Origin: Cyclaneusma minus
Lineage: Eukaryota; Ascomycota; Leotiomycetes; Marthamycetales; Marthamycetaceae
Direction of reading: 5' to 3'
Assembly: GCA_037179335.1 (NCBI GenBank)
Contig: JAKZHN010000019.1
Span: 496,001-560,000, forward strand
DNA length: 64,000 nucleotides
The first letter of the stretch is position 1. Every line of letters begins with the position of its first letter. Made by a program: the position numbers and the translations under genes. Below are positions 20,746 to 33,287 of the stretch, in pieces. The notes below the pieces were generated by a model. The model was not told the DNA's origin. It did no database searches and saw only the letters and a program-made list of their open reading frames with translations.

Positions 20746-23500
20746 ATGTCGGACACCGACTATTCCTCTGATACTGACTCTGATGTCAGCACCGTGTCTG
20801 ACGTCTCCGAGAAGGGCTCCGCCTGGGACGACGAGAGCGACGATGAGATTTACGTGCAGGAGGGTGCCGATTTGGTGATCCCTGAATTTACCTCCGAGAC
20901 ACAGCGTATGTTCTCTTCTCTATTCTTCAGTTGGTGCTCTTATACTGATTTGTTCTGCAGGAAAGGAATGGGAGCGCAAACAGCGAAATCGTGAATACCG
21001 TGTGGCTGCTAGGAGAGAAAAGCGTTTGAGGAAGGCCGACGAGAAGAAGCAGCGCAAGCTCAATGCTACCATTCTGCGACGCATGGTAGGCACATCTTTT
21101 TTAGCACTCTAATACATCTTACGCTAACTTGTCCTAGACCAAAAACCCCGAAAAGTACAACAAGAACCTGGAACGAAACCGCCAGCGAGCTATTATCCTC
21201 GAGCGACGAAAGATCTGGCGCGAGGCCGTTCAGCAACATGAGCGCCTCGCAGCAATCCACGACCCTAGCGGAAGGATGTTTAATGTCGGTGCCGTTACTA
21301 CACTTGAGGACGGAAAGGTCGTCACCGTCGAGTGGTTGGAAAATAAGAAGAAAAGGGAAGCAGAGAGGGCTGCTGCGTTGGCCGCCGGTGAAAAGCCCGC
21401 CAAGGCCGTGGGCGAAGAAAAGGAGTCCCCCAAAGACGCAGATGTCAACGGCGAGCCAGCTGCTGCACAAGATGGTGTCAATCCAGAGAGACTCCGGATG
21501 ATTGAAGCTTTAGGCGGAAGTTTACCCGGTACTCAAACCAGAGCAAACGGTGATGCAGCTCCTGTGAAGAAAATGAGCAAAAGTCAGCAGAAGAAGCTTG
21601 CCATGTACGAGGAACGTCCTGAGCCACCGAGGCCGATCCGACCCGATAATATTCCATTGCCCGAAGGAGAAACAGATTGGCTGGCACTCTGGGACCTGGA
21701 TGATGCGGGAGTCGAGCGACGAGTGGTAGCCGAAAAGAAGGCGAAAGCTGCAGAGAGAAAGGCACTCAGACAGAAGCAAAAAGAAGGCAAGGCGGAGCGA
21801 AGAGCTGCGAGAGACGAGCGACGAAGAGTATACCGCGAGAAGAAGGAGGAGTGGAAGGAGATCAAGGGTTAGTGGCTACACTGGTCTCTACTGAAATACT
21901 CGCTAACACCTGTACAGAAGCCGAAAAAGTCGAGAGAAGAAGATTACAGCGACTGGAACAAGAAGAAGCCAAGAGGGTCGAGGTCGAGGTCAATATGGCG
22001 GAACGTTGCCGAGCTATGGAAGTTTGCGCAGAGCTTGGCTTCACCCTTGAGAACACCCCTGGCGTCAAGGATATCAAACCAGTTGCAATGGGTATGAAGG
22101 GCCAAGAAGTCGATTGGGATGCTTTGGAACTCGGAGAACGACCTGCCGAGCTCAAAGTGGATGGCCAGAAAGCCGCTGCTCTGTTGGCTGCCAAGGAGGG
22201 TGCAGCGCCTAGTAACCGTGTGGATCTGGGCAGAGTACAAGATGAGTCGAAGACTGTCAACCTGGCTTCGGACCGTGGTGCAGGACCTGGCGGCTTAGAC
22301 TCGGACTTCGTCGGATTCGATTTCGGAGACGGGCCAGCAGCTGGAGAGCACAACCCCCTGAACTTCAACCACAAAATGCGCCGCAAGCTCCATCGTGCGC
22401 TCGAGGCAGCACAAATCAAGAAGGAAGCGCTGGTCCGGAAGACAGCACTGGAGCACTGCATAGCAAAAGGTATTGAACCGCCTGGCGAAATCCGCGAAGA
22501 GTACAAGCCCATCAAACTGGAAGGCCGACGTATGCTCGAGGACGGAACCATCGAAACGGAGAAGCAAGAGCGTGTTCGCAAGCGTCTTGAACTGGCCGAG
22601 TACAACAAGGCCGCCAAGGTTCTGCGAAAGCAAGCCAAGGCGGAGGCTGTGGAGGCCGGTCTACGTCTGTTTGCTAAGCTGACGGGTAAGGCGGAAAATA
22701 CTGAGGGCCAGAAGGAAGACACTCCCAGCGTTGTGCCACACGATGGCACCGTACTGTCTGGAATCAAGATTGTGGAGAGCGAGCCTGCAGGCTCTGCTAC
22801 CCCAGAAGTGGGAAAGAGCTCTTCCAAGAAGCGCCGACTGAGCAACGAGGACCCCGAGCCTGAGACCAGCAAACCGAAGAAGTCAAAGAAGGCAAAGTCT
22901 TCGAGCAGCGAGGAGGTTGCTGAGTCAAGTCAAGAGCCAGAATCTAAGGCGAAAAAGGAGAAGAAGTCAAAGAAAGAGAAGAAGTCTAAGGCAGTTGAGT
23001 CTGAGGATGTGCCGATGACGAATGGGCACACCGAAGAACCAGCAGCTGAAGATGACGAAGAGGCCGCGCGCAAGGAGAAGAAACGTCTCAAGAAACTCCG
23101 CAAGCAGCAGCAAGAAACCGAGGCGCAGACCGATGGTGATGTGACGATGACAGATGCAGTCGAAGCAGACGCCGCCGCCACAGCCCCTGAAGACGCCGCG
23201 CCCAAGAAGAAAAAGAAGTCCAAGAAGTCGGCTTCCGAGGAGGGCAAGCCAGAAGCTGACGACGCTGTTGCCGACAATTGGAATCTGGGAGCCCTAGAGG
23301 GTGGCACGGCGAAGAAGCTGAAGATGGCGAGGTTGCTGGGGTACGGCAAGAAGGCTGAAGATGTGGTGAGCAAGGCGTCGAAGAAGAAGTCCGAGCCAGC
23401 CGATTTGGAGAAGACGCAGAAGGAGCTGGAGCAGCAGTATGAGGCGGGGAGGCGCATGAAGCATGATGGCGGGAAGAGAAAGGGGCTGGGTGCTGCTTGA
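20746..23500 (+). CDS. Lys-rich nuclear-type protein with C-terminal SMAP motif
   Basis: Four exons, 20746-20905, 20961-21085, 21138-21867 and 21918-23500, with introns of 55, 52 and 50 nt, all in phase, give 865 aa. The N-terminus (MSDTDYSSDTDSDVSTVSD) is acidic. Then come highly basic helical segments and a conserved-looking core around GFDFGDGPAAGEHNPLNF and MRRKLHRALEAAQIKKEAL. The last third alternates Lys tracts with acidic patches. Near residues 790-815 is a WNLGALEGGTAKKLKMARLL segment typical of the small acidic protein (SMAP) domain. The function is not known. Multiple basic clusters make a nuclear or nucleolar location likely, and a ribosome-assembly role is only a guess. The two halves could be mistaken for separate genes, but the 50-nt intron at 21868 joins them in frame. 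Confidence 0.85.
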
Positions 23501-23761
23501 GCTCGCGCTGTGGTGTTTTGGGAGGGCGTTTGTGTACGTTTTTATTGGTTTGGGTAGTTGTTGCTTAGAATTGCTGGCATTTGTATGCGATTCGTCTCTA
23601 GACAAAATACCAGCGGTCACATAGCTCATCTTCTTGTTCTTGATGCTCTTGTGTGAATGACATGGGTATCATCATGGAAGCTTGAGGTTCGAAGAGTCTC
23701 CGAGATCTGAGAACACACAAGGGTACCACACAATTTTGGTACATCAGTCATCAAGCTTAGA
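23501..23761. other. 3' flank of SMAP-motif gene
   Basis: No gene is supported between the stop codon and the MITE at 23764. Confidence 0.5.
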
Positions 23762-23763
23762 TA

Positions 23764-23996
23764 TAGGGAATCGCTAAATTAGATCTGGAGTTCTCAAATG
23801 GCATACTTTGTTTTCTCATAATTAGATAAATTCAAAGTAATTCGAAATGTTCAAAGTAACTGCAAATATTCCAAATGACTGGGAATGTTCCAAGTAACTG
23901 GGAGTATTCCAAGTAACTGGGAGGGGAATAAGTAAGGTAAACAGGCTTAGTCTGTATGCGATTTCAAAACTCCAGATGCGATTTAGCAAATCCCTA
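23764..23996. mobile_element. MITE with ~43-bp terminal inverted repeats and internal 19-bp repeats
   Basis: The 233-bp element is flanked by TA at 23762-23763 and 23997-23998. The left end reads TAGGGAATCGCTAAATTAG and the right end, on the other strand, TAGGGATTTGCTAAATCGC. Similarity continues for about 43 bp to GGCATAC and CGCATAC. Inside, 23831-23925 is five tandem 19-bp units (TTCCAAGTAACTGGGAGTA type), the reverse orientation of the array at 58760. There is no coding capacity. The terminal repeats differ from those of the 5091 and 62511 elements, so this is a separate family. Confidence 0.82.
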
Positions 23997-23998
23997 TA

Positions 23999-24660
23999 TG
24001 TATAGTGTGGTCTTGTGGGATGGCATCTTGCCAACATCGACCCTCTAAGTTACTGACCTGCGTTACAGGTTGGGGGAGGGGGCATGGTTCCTAGTTCGAC
24101 AGTCCTTTCAGTTTTTTCGCAGTCGCAGCTTCTTTTTCCTTATTCTCTTGGGTTATAATTCTCTGACTTGATGCTAGATCGCTACCTAGGCATGGAGGTA
24201 GCATGGGCAAGTCTGCATATGACTCGATTCCAAGAACTCAAACTGTCGAAGTCTAAGGTGTTGAGGACAAGGAAATCCAGACGGAAAGTAATTTAATCGC
24301 TCAACCATTAAAAATGCGAAACCGTAACTTTCAATCGTACATCTAATTTTCCCGTTCCAGCGTATGTACAAGTCCATGGGCGCCTCGCGCAAGTCCTCCG
24401 GGAACATCCCTAGCAGCCCTCGAAATAGTCCAGTGATGAAAACCCCTTATGCGCCTTCTTTATGCATTTTCAATGCTCCCTAGGGCAGAATTTCTCTTCC
24501 GGATTTCTTTCCTGAAAACCAACTAGGCGTTTGCCTCTCCTTCGCTCCAACGATGGTATTTCGCAAACGCGGTTTTGGGATAGGGACGGGGTTTTGGGAT
24601 GGATGCGGAAAGGTGCGGTGTGGGGTGAAGTGTGCTTCAGGAGTTGAAGGGGAGGGGGGT
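23999..24660. other. Intergenic between MITE and RAMP4 gene
   Basis: No gene is supported. The right part is probably the 3' UTR of the minus-strand RAMP4 gene. Confidence 0.5.
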
Positions 24661-25077
24661 TCAGGAGAAGAAAATCTTCTGGATGACTTCGAAGAGGAGA
24701 CCGCCGAGAAGGAGGAATAGGAGGAGACCTGTATGGGGGGAGATGTGTCAGTAAGCTTCGGGGGCTTGCTCTCTTGAAAAGATCAATCATTGTGGTTTTC
24801 AGACGGGGTTTAGGAGGTTCGAATAGACGTTGGTAGTTTGCAGAAGGAGGACAGATATGTAGGCGCGTAGGGGAAGGGGGGCCGGCATACCCAGCCAAAG
24901 GGGAGAGATGGGCGACTTGTAGGACTCCTTCTTCTTGATGGCGCTCTCGGGCTTGCCGCGGCGGGCCTCCTGCTCTTTGGCGAATTTGGCGTTCGCCTTG
25001 CGCTGTTGTGGGGTTTGAGCCTTTTGGGGAGGTTAGCTTCAGATAGGGATAGGACGAGGATGGTTTGTTCGTACCAT
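24661..25077 (-). CDS. YSY6: Stress-associated ER protein, RAMP4/SERP family
   Basis: Three coding exons: 25077-25075 (only the ATG), 25020-24891 and 24728-24661. Introns are 54 and 162 nt with GTACGA and GTATGC donors. The product is 66 aa, the family's usual size. The sequence has the family order: basic N-terminal segment (AQTPQQRKANAKFAK), the RRGKPE and KKKESYKSPISPLWLG stretch, then one C-terminal membrane helix (LLLFLLLGGLLFEVIQ). It is a tail-anchored ER protein associated with the Sec61 translocon; in yeast and animals it supports membrane-protein stability under stress. The gene is too small and too broken by introns to appear as one ORF. It is head to head with the gene at 25661. 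Confidence 0.93.
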
Positions 25078-25660
25078 TGTGAAGTGAAGGATCTTTAGGG
25101 TAGAGAGGTGGCTTGAATTAGAGGCTGCTAGGTGCGGGAGTGTTTATGGCGCGTGAGAGGGTTTTGCTAGGTCAGCGTGGAGGAGATGGGACCGGGGATT
25201 TTTGGAGACGGTCGATAGCTCTCGGTCGCAAGGCTGGAAAGTAGTCGAGGATGGGCTTTTTATAGAATTCGGGCGCAGTACTTGCCTAGGTGACAGTTGA
25301 GCAAGTTGAGAAGATGCGCTGGCCTCGAGAGATGACTCTTATGTTGGCGTTTTGCAGTTTAGAGAAACGTGTCTCTGTCTACATCTAAGCACTTGGAAAT
25401 TAATACAACTCGAGGTTCACGCAACGGTGTCCGGAACAATACTACGATGGACAAGGCTGCTTTTGCCGAGAAGGGTCCGGTGGCAGGTGGGCGCTAGTGT
25501 CGGCGGACGGCGGGCGGGTCTGCTCATCGGCTCTCCAAGTCGTGCACTTTCAAATCATCCTGTGTTCCACGACAACACGACAAATTGCAACCAGAACTCC
25601 AACCCCGATCCCACTCTGCCCAACTGCCTCTGTTGTTTGCTCTGACTCGAGATATTCACC
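25078..25660. promoter_or_regulatory. Bidirectional intergenic region of YSY6 and the mitochondrial-protein gene
   Basis: 583 bp separate two divergent start codons, so both promoters must be here. No particular element is claimed. Confidence 0.45.
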
Positions 25661-26216
25661 ATGGCCCTGTCAGATCGTGGAAGCACTATAATCCGCCGAT
25701 TAGCGCCAGGAATCAGATCTTTCAACCGCCCCAGATCACTCCCGACTACTAGACGCTGGAATTCCTCCGCTCAGCCAACCGCCCAGAAAGAAGTCTCTCC
25801 TCATGTCAGTTGTCCCTCGTTTCTATCAGACGAGTCCTCGGAGCATGTACTCATACTTGTTTCTTCCAGGGCGCCTTCTACAAAACCTTCGGACGTCCGG
25901 TCGCAAAAGTCCTGCTCATGGCCACTTTCTCCTACCAGCTTGCTTATTGGCTGTGGGTCAAGCTAGAGAAGGACGAGATCAAGGCCGAACGACAAGGTGA
26001 GTTTCTGCTGCTTCGTATGGGACGACTTGGACCCCTACCATGTGCGGGCCAATGGGCAGCTTGGCTGACGACGGAATAGCTGAAATTGTGAGCCTGGAGA
26101 ATCAACTCAAAGAGGCCATGGAGAAACGGGAAGCTGAGAAGAACAGTCCCTCCCCGGTTCCTGAGAGTGTGTCCAGCAACGCTCCGGTCGCCAAATCTTC
26201 GTGGTGGCCCTGGTAG
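25661..26216 (+). CDS. Predicted mitochondrial inner-membrane protein (INA17-like architecture)
   Basis: Three exons, 25661-25804, 25870-25996 and 26080-26216, with introns of 65 and 83 nt, in phase, give 135 aa. The N-terminus is Arg/Ser-rich with no acidic residues after the first few (IIRRLAPGIRSFNRPRS, then TTRRWNSS), as in a mitochondrial presequence. A conserved GAFYKTFGRPVAKVLLMA block leads into one membrane helix (ATFSYQLAYWLWVKL). A charged coiled coil follows, and the protein ends SSWWPW. This order, presequence, FYKTFGRP, one helix, coiled coil, resembles the yeast Ina17 F1Fo-ATP-synthase assembly factor, but the similarity is judged by eye. The gene is well supported; the assembly role is inference. 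Confidence 0.78.
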
Positions 26217-27302
26217 GACCGCGAGGTTCTTGCCGGCCTCGGAGAGCGACCTTGAAAACGACACGGCATGTACGTGGAAAAGCATGTCCGGATCACCCTT
26301 TCACTATACACTGCATCATTTCTGCAGCTTCCAGTGGATATTTCTCTGCTCGCTCCGCCCGGTTGGCCGATTCCCCTTTCTTCGTCTACTGAGGATTCTC
26401 GGCCTCCACCACCGTGCATCAAGTCCTTTTCTCGCGGTAAGGAAAGATGACGCTTGGGTCGCCAGACCTGGTGTCAGTGCTCGACGCCATTCCAAAACAA
26501 CCAGGATTATTATGGATCATCTGGAGTGTTCCTAATAGCCTGGTTTGTCTTTGGTTTTCAGGAACGTCCCAAAAACATGGGAGCACAGCTGATCACGAGT
26601 CCAGAAGCAGTTTTCAGAGACATTCCATCAGTTCGAGGACAGCAACTTGTATGACGATAAGCGAGGGAGCAGCGAAAATAACCAGAAGGAAAGTACGACA
26701 GCAAGAGGAACAAAAGACATGAGGATGGCCATTTGTGTATTCGGCGCAGATGAGTGATTCGCAGTGTTTGGGGAGTTCGATATCTCGTGAAGTGTGAAAG
26801 GGGAGGCCTCGGCCCGGCGGTTCCAGACTTTGGGCGTGCAACCAAAGAAAAGGCTGCGGTAAAAGACGGAGTCTATGACGACGGCAAAAGCATTAACCCA
26901 ACAGGAGGCATGACAGCATCAACAGTGTTATTCACGGCAGAGGTTCATGGTATTCTCCCTAATAATTGCAGTCGCGCATTGGAACGCCCTAAATATGCAG
27001 CGATGATGAGGCCAACGCGCCGATAAGATTTAGATTTCGCTAAGGGCGGCGAGCAGTAGCGACGAGACCAAGGCTGGAGCAGAGGCAAGTGTGCACCGAG
27101 CACCGTCAAACTGCGCGAAGGGAAAATCTGGGAAAGAGTCGATCAACAAATCAATTGCCCAGCATCAACACCGCCCGTTCCATCCCCATAGAGTCGTGAT
27201 ATTGACTCCGCCCGCGCCATTAAGCTTGCCCGGCTTCTCCATTTTTTTGCGGTCACGGCGTTCGTTGGGCAAACGGATGTCGCGATCTCCACGTCGCATG
27301 CT
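26217..27302. other. Intergenic before VID21
   Basis: 3' flank of the mitochondrial-protein gene and 5' region of VID21. Short ORFs here have no family features. Confidence 0.5.
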
Positions 27303-30300
27303 ATGAGCCCCAGTGCGGACCGCCTTGCTCGCCTGCAATCCAAAAGAAATGAACTTGGGTATGCATTGTATCTCGATGTGTTCCGCTCGCACGAGCGACA
27401 CCGAATCTGTCGCTCAAAAAATTAAAGAGTCGCGCTGACACGTGTGTTCTGCAATCTAGAGCCATCCTCACCTCGCGGAAGCGGAAGCTCCAAGAGGTTT
27501 ACTTGGTCACTGCAAGCCCGGAGCCCGCGCCCCAGATCGCGAGCCTCACCACCGACGCCCTCTCGCCCGAAACGCCCCACGCACGCTTTCTGGAGCAATT
27601 AGATCTATCAAAGTTTGTTACACTCGTCCGGATCAATTCGTGCCGGCTTTTATTTTTCGCGTTTTGTGACGCGTGCGCGACTCGTGCTAATTACTGTTGT
27701 TGAACAGAGGTCGAAAGTTCAACGAGGCTCTCCTACCCCGGCGACACCTACGCTTCGAAACTGCAAAGCGTGCACCTGCTTCGAGCCACCCACCGAACCC
27801 GGGCGGAATTGCTGGAGACTCTAGGGGACTTTACCCATCTCGGGCGGGCAATGTCGCAGCTCCACAAGATGGCCGACCGCACGCTCGAAGTGCCTCTCCA
27901 CGAACCGAGCCTTCTCCTGCTACCGCGAAAGGACAAACACGTGTGCCAGGTACTCCAATTGATGGAAACCGCACTGCGACTTTAGGTCCAGGTCCCTCCA
28001 AGCCAAAAGATGCGCAAGCATCCAAGGGGTCTCCAACCGACTTCCCTGCAGATGTGGTAGCCGGCCTGGACAAGGTCGTCGATAATAGTATCAACAATGC
28101 TCCGGACAATGCAGCTGCTGCGGTGAACGGTGTCGTTGATGAGAAAAGTCTGGAGCGGACGCGCATCGAAAATGTCGTGGAGAGCAGGCCAGGCAGTCCG
28201 GGTGTTGATCCAAGAAAAGCGGTGCCTATGACCGCTGAGGATGCAGCTCAACTAGGAGAACCTATCATAGATGGGAAGATACCGCAGGATGATGGCCCCA
28301 AAGCTGCGACTGTCCATTTACCTCCGAAGGAGGAGATGGAAGCTCGCCTCCATCAACAGCATCAGAAGAACGCTCAGAAGTCGGCGGCGCAGAATCAGCC
28401 AAATCCCAGAAGGCCTTCTGTCAATGTGCCAGGGAGTTTTCAGGATGGCACATCAGCTTCATCTCCCAGTTCGACGCTGGATTTGCATTCAGCGACGACG
28501 CCGGCCAACCATGAGGCTTCCACAGACACAAGTCCAGAGCACGATGACCATGGCGATGATCCTGAAGATAAGGACGGCCTCCACCATGAACCTCCTTCTC
28601 CTTCAGGACCCTCAGCTGCATCTAACAGAGAAAAGGAGCAGCGTGATCGACTACATAAGGCTCAGACGGACGTATCTCGGGGAGAAATACTTGCCAGCAG
28701 TCCAACATCTCCAGACGCGCAACTCCAATCGGAAGAAAAGGCTGCTTCGGCAGGACTTGGTGCAGCAAGATCAAACCAAGAAATACCCGATTCAACCGCA
28801 ACCTCCCTTGGCGACGGTTCATTTACAACTACTGATAAGAATTTAACGCAGACTGCGAATGAAGTCACTCAAGATATTGTAGAGGACGAGGACGAAGTTG
28901 TTGGCGTACCCACCCCAGAGGATGAAGCCGCTCCAGCTGCTGGATCTGCATCATTGCCGACCGTGGCGGCCAAGGTTCAGGAAATACCCGATAGCAATGC
29001 GTCGTCTTTTGCGTCGTCAAAGACGGCGCAGGAGATTGCGCCCGCTGATACCATCGTGGTTGAAAACGGATCGGAACAAAGACAATCCAACCTGCAACCC
29101 CAGCCACCACCCGCCAGCACGAGGACGGCAGAATCACCCGAGAAACAAAGCAGGAGCAATTCCTCGACCCCGCGCAGAACTCCGTCCGCCTCGGGTCCTT
29201 CGGAACGTATGACCACTCGCGTGGCCTCTGGTGCTATCAGACACAAGTCACTATCAGAAATTCTTGGAGAAGGCCCTCGCCCGATCAAATCAAATTCCGA
29301 GCGAAATGTTGCGACAAAAGCTGCATCCGCATCCGGATCCTCGAATTCACGATCTCGAGATACCACACCACAATCTCCGAAGACCAAGGTTCGCAGTTTT
29401 GTCGAAAAGGCCAAAGACAAGGATAGAAGCAAACTATCCACAGTTGTCTTTGCTAAGCCCTCTTCAAAGGCTAGGGCGGACTCCGCTCGGGCGCAGAGTG
29501 GAGCGAATGCGCAAGAAAAGGAGCCCGAGGATTACATGATGCCTCTGTTCGTCTCGCAGCTTAAGAAACAACCACCGGTTGATGCCTTGCTCTCAAGTGC
29601 CCATAAGACAATATCGACTTCAAACGCATTGGTTCCAGTCAAGGAGTTCCTCGCCACTAAGGTTGTGAAACGCATCTATCAATTGCAAGCTACGGACAGA
29701 TGGTCTCTTAGACAGCCAGTGCGGTCGGCCGAGCCTCCTAGGCCTACCACTCATCAGGACCTTTTGATCCAGGAAATGAAGTGGATGCAGAAGGATTTCC
29801 GAGGAGATAGGAAATGGAAGATGGCCGCTGCCAGAAACCTTGCTCGTGCATGCGCTGAATGGGTAGAAGCTAACGAAGAGGAAAGGAGACTGCTACAAGT
29901 CAGAGTATCAATTCCTCCCTTGGGCGCCCATCAAGAGTCGGCCATGGACCTTGATCAAGCAACTCCGAGTCAGGACGTGGGGACACCCGAACTTATTGCG
30001 TCGGCAGAGGGTGATACGCCGTCGGCCGATTACAATGACGAGGCCCAAGAGGATTTTATGGATGCAGTTGCACCAACTGCCATGTTCTCCCTGAAAGATG
30101 ATGATATTGTCTTTGGCCTACGCCGGTCGCCTACGGCGGATAAGTTGCTACGGGAACTACCCCTGTATGGTTCACCGTTGGTCGTTCCATCCTCTGAGCT
30201 TTCTCCCACTCTACCGGACCCCGATAGGGTTTGGAAGAGACCAGCCTTACCACTCTGCAAATACGTTGAAGCAGACGTTGAGCTGATCGAGGGCATGCCA

Positions 30301-32297
30301 CCAAAGAAGAGAAGCCGCTATCAATATGAAGAAGAGACTGATGATGAGGACGACGTGATCGAATTTGGAGGACCATATGGTCCTCGTGGTCCCCATATTT
30401 CCCATGGCCAGGATAATAGTTCCGACGGCTCTAACCATCCACAGCGTCCACAACGGGCTCAACGAGCACAGCTTGAACGGGAAAAGACTGATGTTGCTTT
30501 ATTCAATCCTGAAAATAGGCACATCCGAGAACGCATTTATGCGGGACATCAATTCCGTCCACCTTCCGAGTTTCAGATGCCTCTGCAAAGTTTCTTTGAA
30601 TCTCGCACGGCGTCACAGTGGACGTTCCAAGAAGATGATGAAGTCAGACATCTTGTACGCCAATACTCTTACAACTGGTCACTCATCTCGAGCTTCCTGA
30701 CTTCAAAATCTATGTTTACCTCTGGGGCTGAACGTCGAACACCGTGGGAATGCTTCGAACGGTGGATTAGTTTGGAAGGGCTCCCGAGCGATATGCAAAA
30801 GACTCATTACTTCCGGGCCTACAACAACAGGATTGAGCAAGCTCACCGAAATCTCAACCCTCAGCCGCAGAATCCGCAACCCGGACAGCAGCCTCTTCCG
30901 AACGTGCCCATTCGTAGACGCTCGACTACGAGTGTTCGTGTGGAGAGGAGAAAGGCCAACAAACACATCACGCTGACGGATGCCATGAGAAAGCTGGCTA
31001 AGAAACGGGAAACCAGTGCTCAAAAAGCAGCACATGCGCAAGGATTGGCTCAGATGCGTAAGGCGAACGAAAACCCACAACCACGGGCGCCAGGAATGAT
31101 CTCTACACCGCAGGAGTTCAGTAAGCTCAAGCATGACCGAGAAGTTGCTCTTGCCGAGCGTATGGCAGCTTTCCAATTGCGGCAGGAACAAGCTCGAAGG
31201 GTAAGTTAATCACTTTGCATATACGATACAATACTGACTCCTAATAGCAGCAGGCGGCTCTCATGCAAAACCGTCAACAGCAGCAAGGCCATGCAGTTCC
31301 GAATGGACAAATGCAACAGCCTCGAAACCCTGCCGCGCCAAACGCTCCCAATCCCAACAGCCAACCGATCCCCAATCCGAACCACTTGGCGGTGCCCGGT
31401 CAAGGGCGGCCGCATGGCATGCATGCACTTCAGAACGGATTGGCGAACCACCAAGCTGTTGCCAATGGTACGGGAATCCCCAGAGGTGTGCCCCCTGGGA
31501 TGCCCCCGGCTCCAATGCAAGGCATTCCGGGCATGCAAAATCAGCATCGTCCAGCTCTGCAAACGCCCGGCCCTGACCCGCACACAATTCTTCAAGCTCA
31601 ACGCCTAGCCCAGGAACAGCGACAAAGACAGATTCAAATGTCACAGCAGCACCCAGGTCAAGCTTCTGGAATCCACAATTCCCCTCCAACCTCCCACCCG
31701 AACATGAACTCCGTGAATCACCAGGCGTTTATGCATAATAACCAGATTATGCAAGCCTCCAGCCCCAACAACATCTCCACCCCCCCTGGAAAGACGATGA
31801 GTGGCCCCACAAATGGTCCGGCCGGCTCACCTCGCATGGGCCCTCCGGCCGCCCCACCTCAAGCTCACAACCAAATCGCAAGCCTCGAAGCGCAAGTTCG
31901 CGCAAAATATCCCAACTACACACCAGAACAACACCAGCGCATCATAGCCCAGCACATCCAGAGCCAGGTCCAGGCGCAGCAGCAGCAGCGCCAACAGCTA
32001 TCCCAATCTGCCATGCATGCAGCAGCCGGTGGCGCCAATCTTGCACAGAATTCTCCGCAGATGTACGCTGCTATGTTGCGAGCCCAGCAAGCTGAACAAG
32101 CCCGGCTTGTAGCAGCCCAGCAGCAACATCAACAGCAACACCAGCTGCAGCAAGGTCAGCAGCAAGGTCAGCAACAGCAACCTAAAGCCTCGCCACAACA
32201 GCAGCAACAGCAGCAGCCGAATGGTCAAAACCCCAACCACCCAGTTCAGCAGTCTGCGAGGAGCTCGAGTGCTGGCTCGGCTGGTGTTGGCAACTGA
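27303..32297 (+). CDS. vid21: NuA4 histone acetyltransferase subunit Vid21/Eaf1
   Basis: Four exons: 27303-27358, 27460-27612, 27708-31200 and 31248-32297, with introns of 101, 95 and 47 nt. All are in phase, giving 1583 aa. The start MSPSADRLARLQSKRNELG gives the expected short helical N-terminus followed by RKRKLQEVY. The second junction restores DLSKGRKFNEALLPRRH, a Vid21 signature. A long disordered region follows. The HSA domain (HQDLLIQEMKWMQKDFRGD, then KMAAARNLARACAEWV) lies at about 745-800. The SANT/Myb domain (QWTFQEDDEVRHLVRQY, then RTPWECFERWISLEG) is at about 1040-1100, and the C-terminus is Gln-rich. Vid21/Eaf1 is the platform that nucleates NuA4 through HSA binding of actin and Arp4. 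The last acceptor, TAGCAGCAG, offers alternative sites three bases apart. Confidence 0.95.
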
Positions 32298-33240
32298 AAA
32301 GCGGGCGTTTTGGAAAGAGGTCTATGGACAATCAGTCCCGGCACCTTACAACCTAACACTCACTCCTCTCTCCTGTCCGCTCGAACCCGCTTGAGTCAAC
32401 AACACATTCCGTTTTCGGCGAATATTCCCCTACGGAGTACAATTGCCCAATCTGCAGTGAGTGGGTTTGTCTTTGGCATACGCATCCAGTGGGATACGAT
32501 TGTCCAGACAAACGCACTTGCGATATGTATCGTTTTGATACCCAATTCTCCCAGCGCGCTGCGAGCACTCGAGATAACGAAGTGGGCCTCCCCCTAACCT
32601 CAACTTCAATTCCAACTTCTGGAGCACGTCTACAAAAGCACGCGCCGTCTTCGGCCTGATCCGGCCGACTTTGTCCCCCCACTTCCGCAACTACATAGTT
32701 GGGAGAGCATAGGGCCTGGGATATCAGTCTGCCATTGCTGCCGAGGATGTGTCTGGGCAGTTCCAAAGACTGCGGATTACGCTGGAAGCTGTATTACCGA
32801 TGCTGTCAGTGGATTTAGAGCTGGCTGTTCAGGGTCGATGACTTCGACAAGATCCATCGCAATCCTGAACTCGCCGTGACTCTCAATGGCTTTTCGCAAT
32901 CTCATATCGCTTCATTAGTTGAAGCGCTTGGGGATGTCTGTAGCTCTATTAGAGATAGATCGTGGTGCGGACGTGGCTTTTGACGGGCACTGCAGCAAAC
33001 ATTAGGAACGAGCTGCCCCGTCCTTGCGTTGAAACCCTACATAGCGTATGAATACAAAAAAGAATATTGTAAGACACCATTATTGCAGCCTCGTGATCTT
33101 GATCATTGGTGATACTCGATGTGAATATTCGACTAGGTCATGACTTGACCTGCCTTTGCTTTGGGCGGTCACGGCTGGTGGCCGGCCCCTTTTCCACAGC
33201 CACCCATTCCGTAGCTCGTAAATCTCGGGTTGGGGTGATG
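32298..33240. other. 3' flank of VID21
   Basis: No gene is supported. The first few hundred bases are probably 3' UTR. Confidence 0.5.
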
Positions 33241-33279
33241 TCTCGCTCACTGCCGGGCACTGGATGTGTACCTATCAAC

Positions 33280-33287
33280 TATAAATA
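33280..33287 (+). promoter_or_regulatory. TATA box, module 1
   Basis: TATAAATA followed by CCCCCTGCAACCCC and then a CTTTTCCTCAAG tract. An ATG at 33428 opens a short frame that reaches a consensus splice donor (GACGGTAAGT, about 33540-33549). Confidence 0.5.

Noticed and set aside
21862..22872. Minus-strand open frame of 336 codons
   Set aside because: It lies entirely opposite the SMAP-motif gene. Its Ser/Pro/Arg-rich composition mirrors the Glu/Lys/Gly-rich sense codons, and it has no domain.
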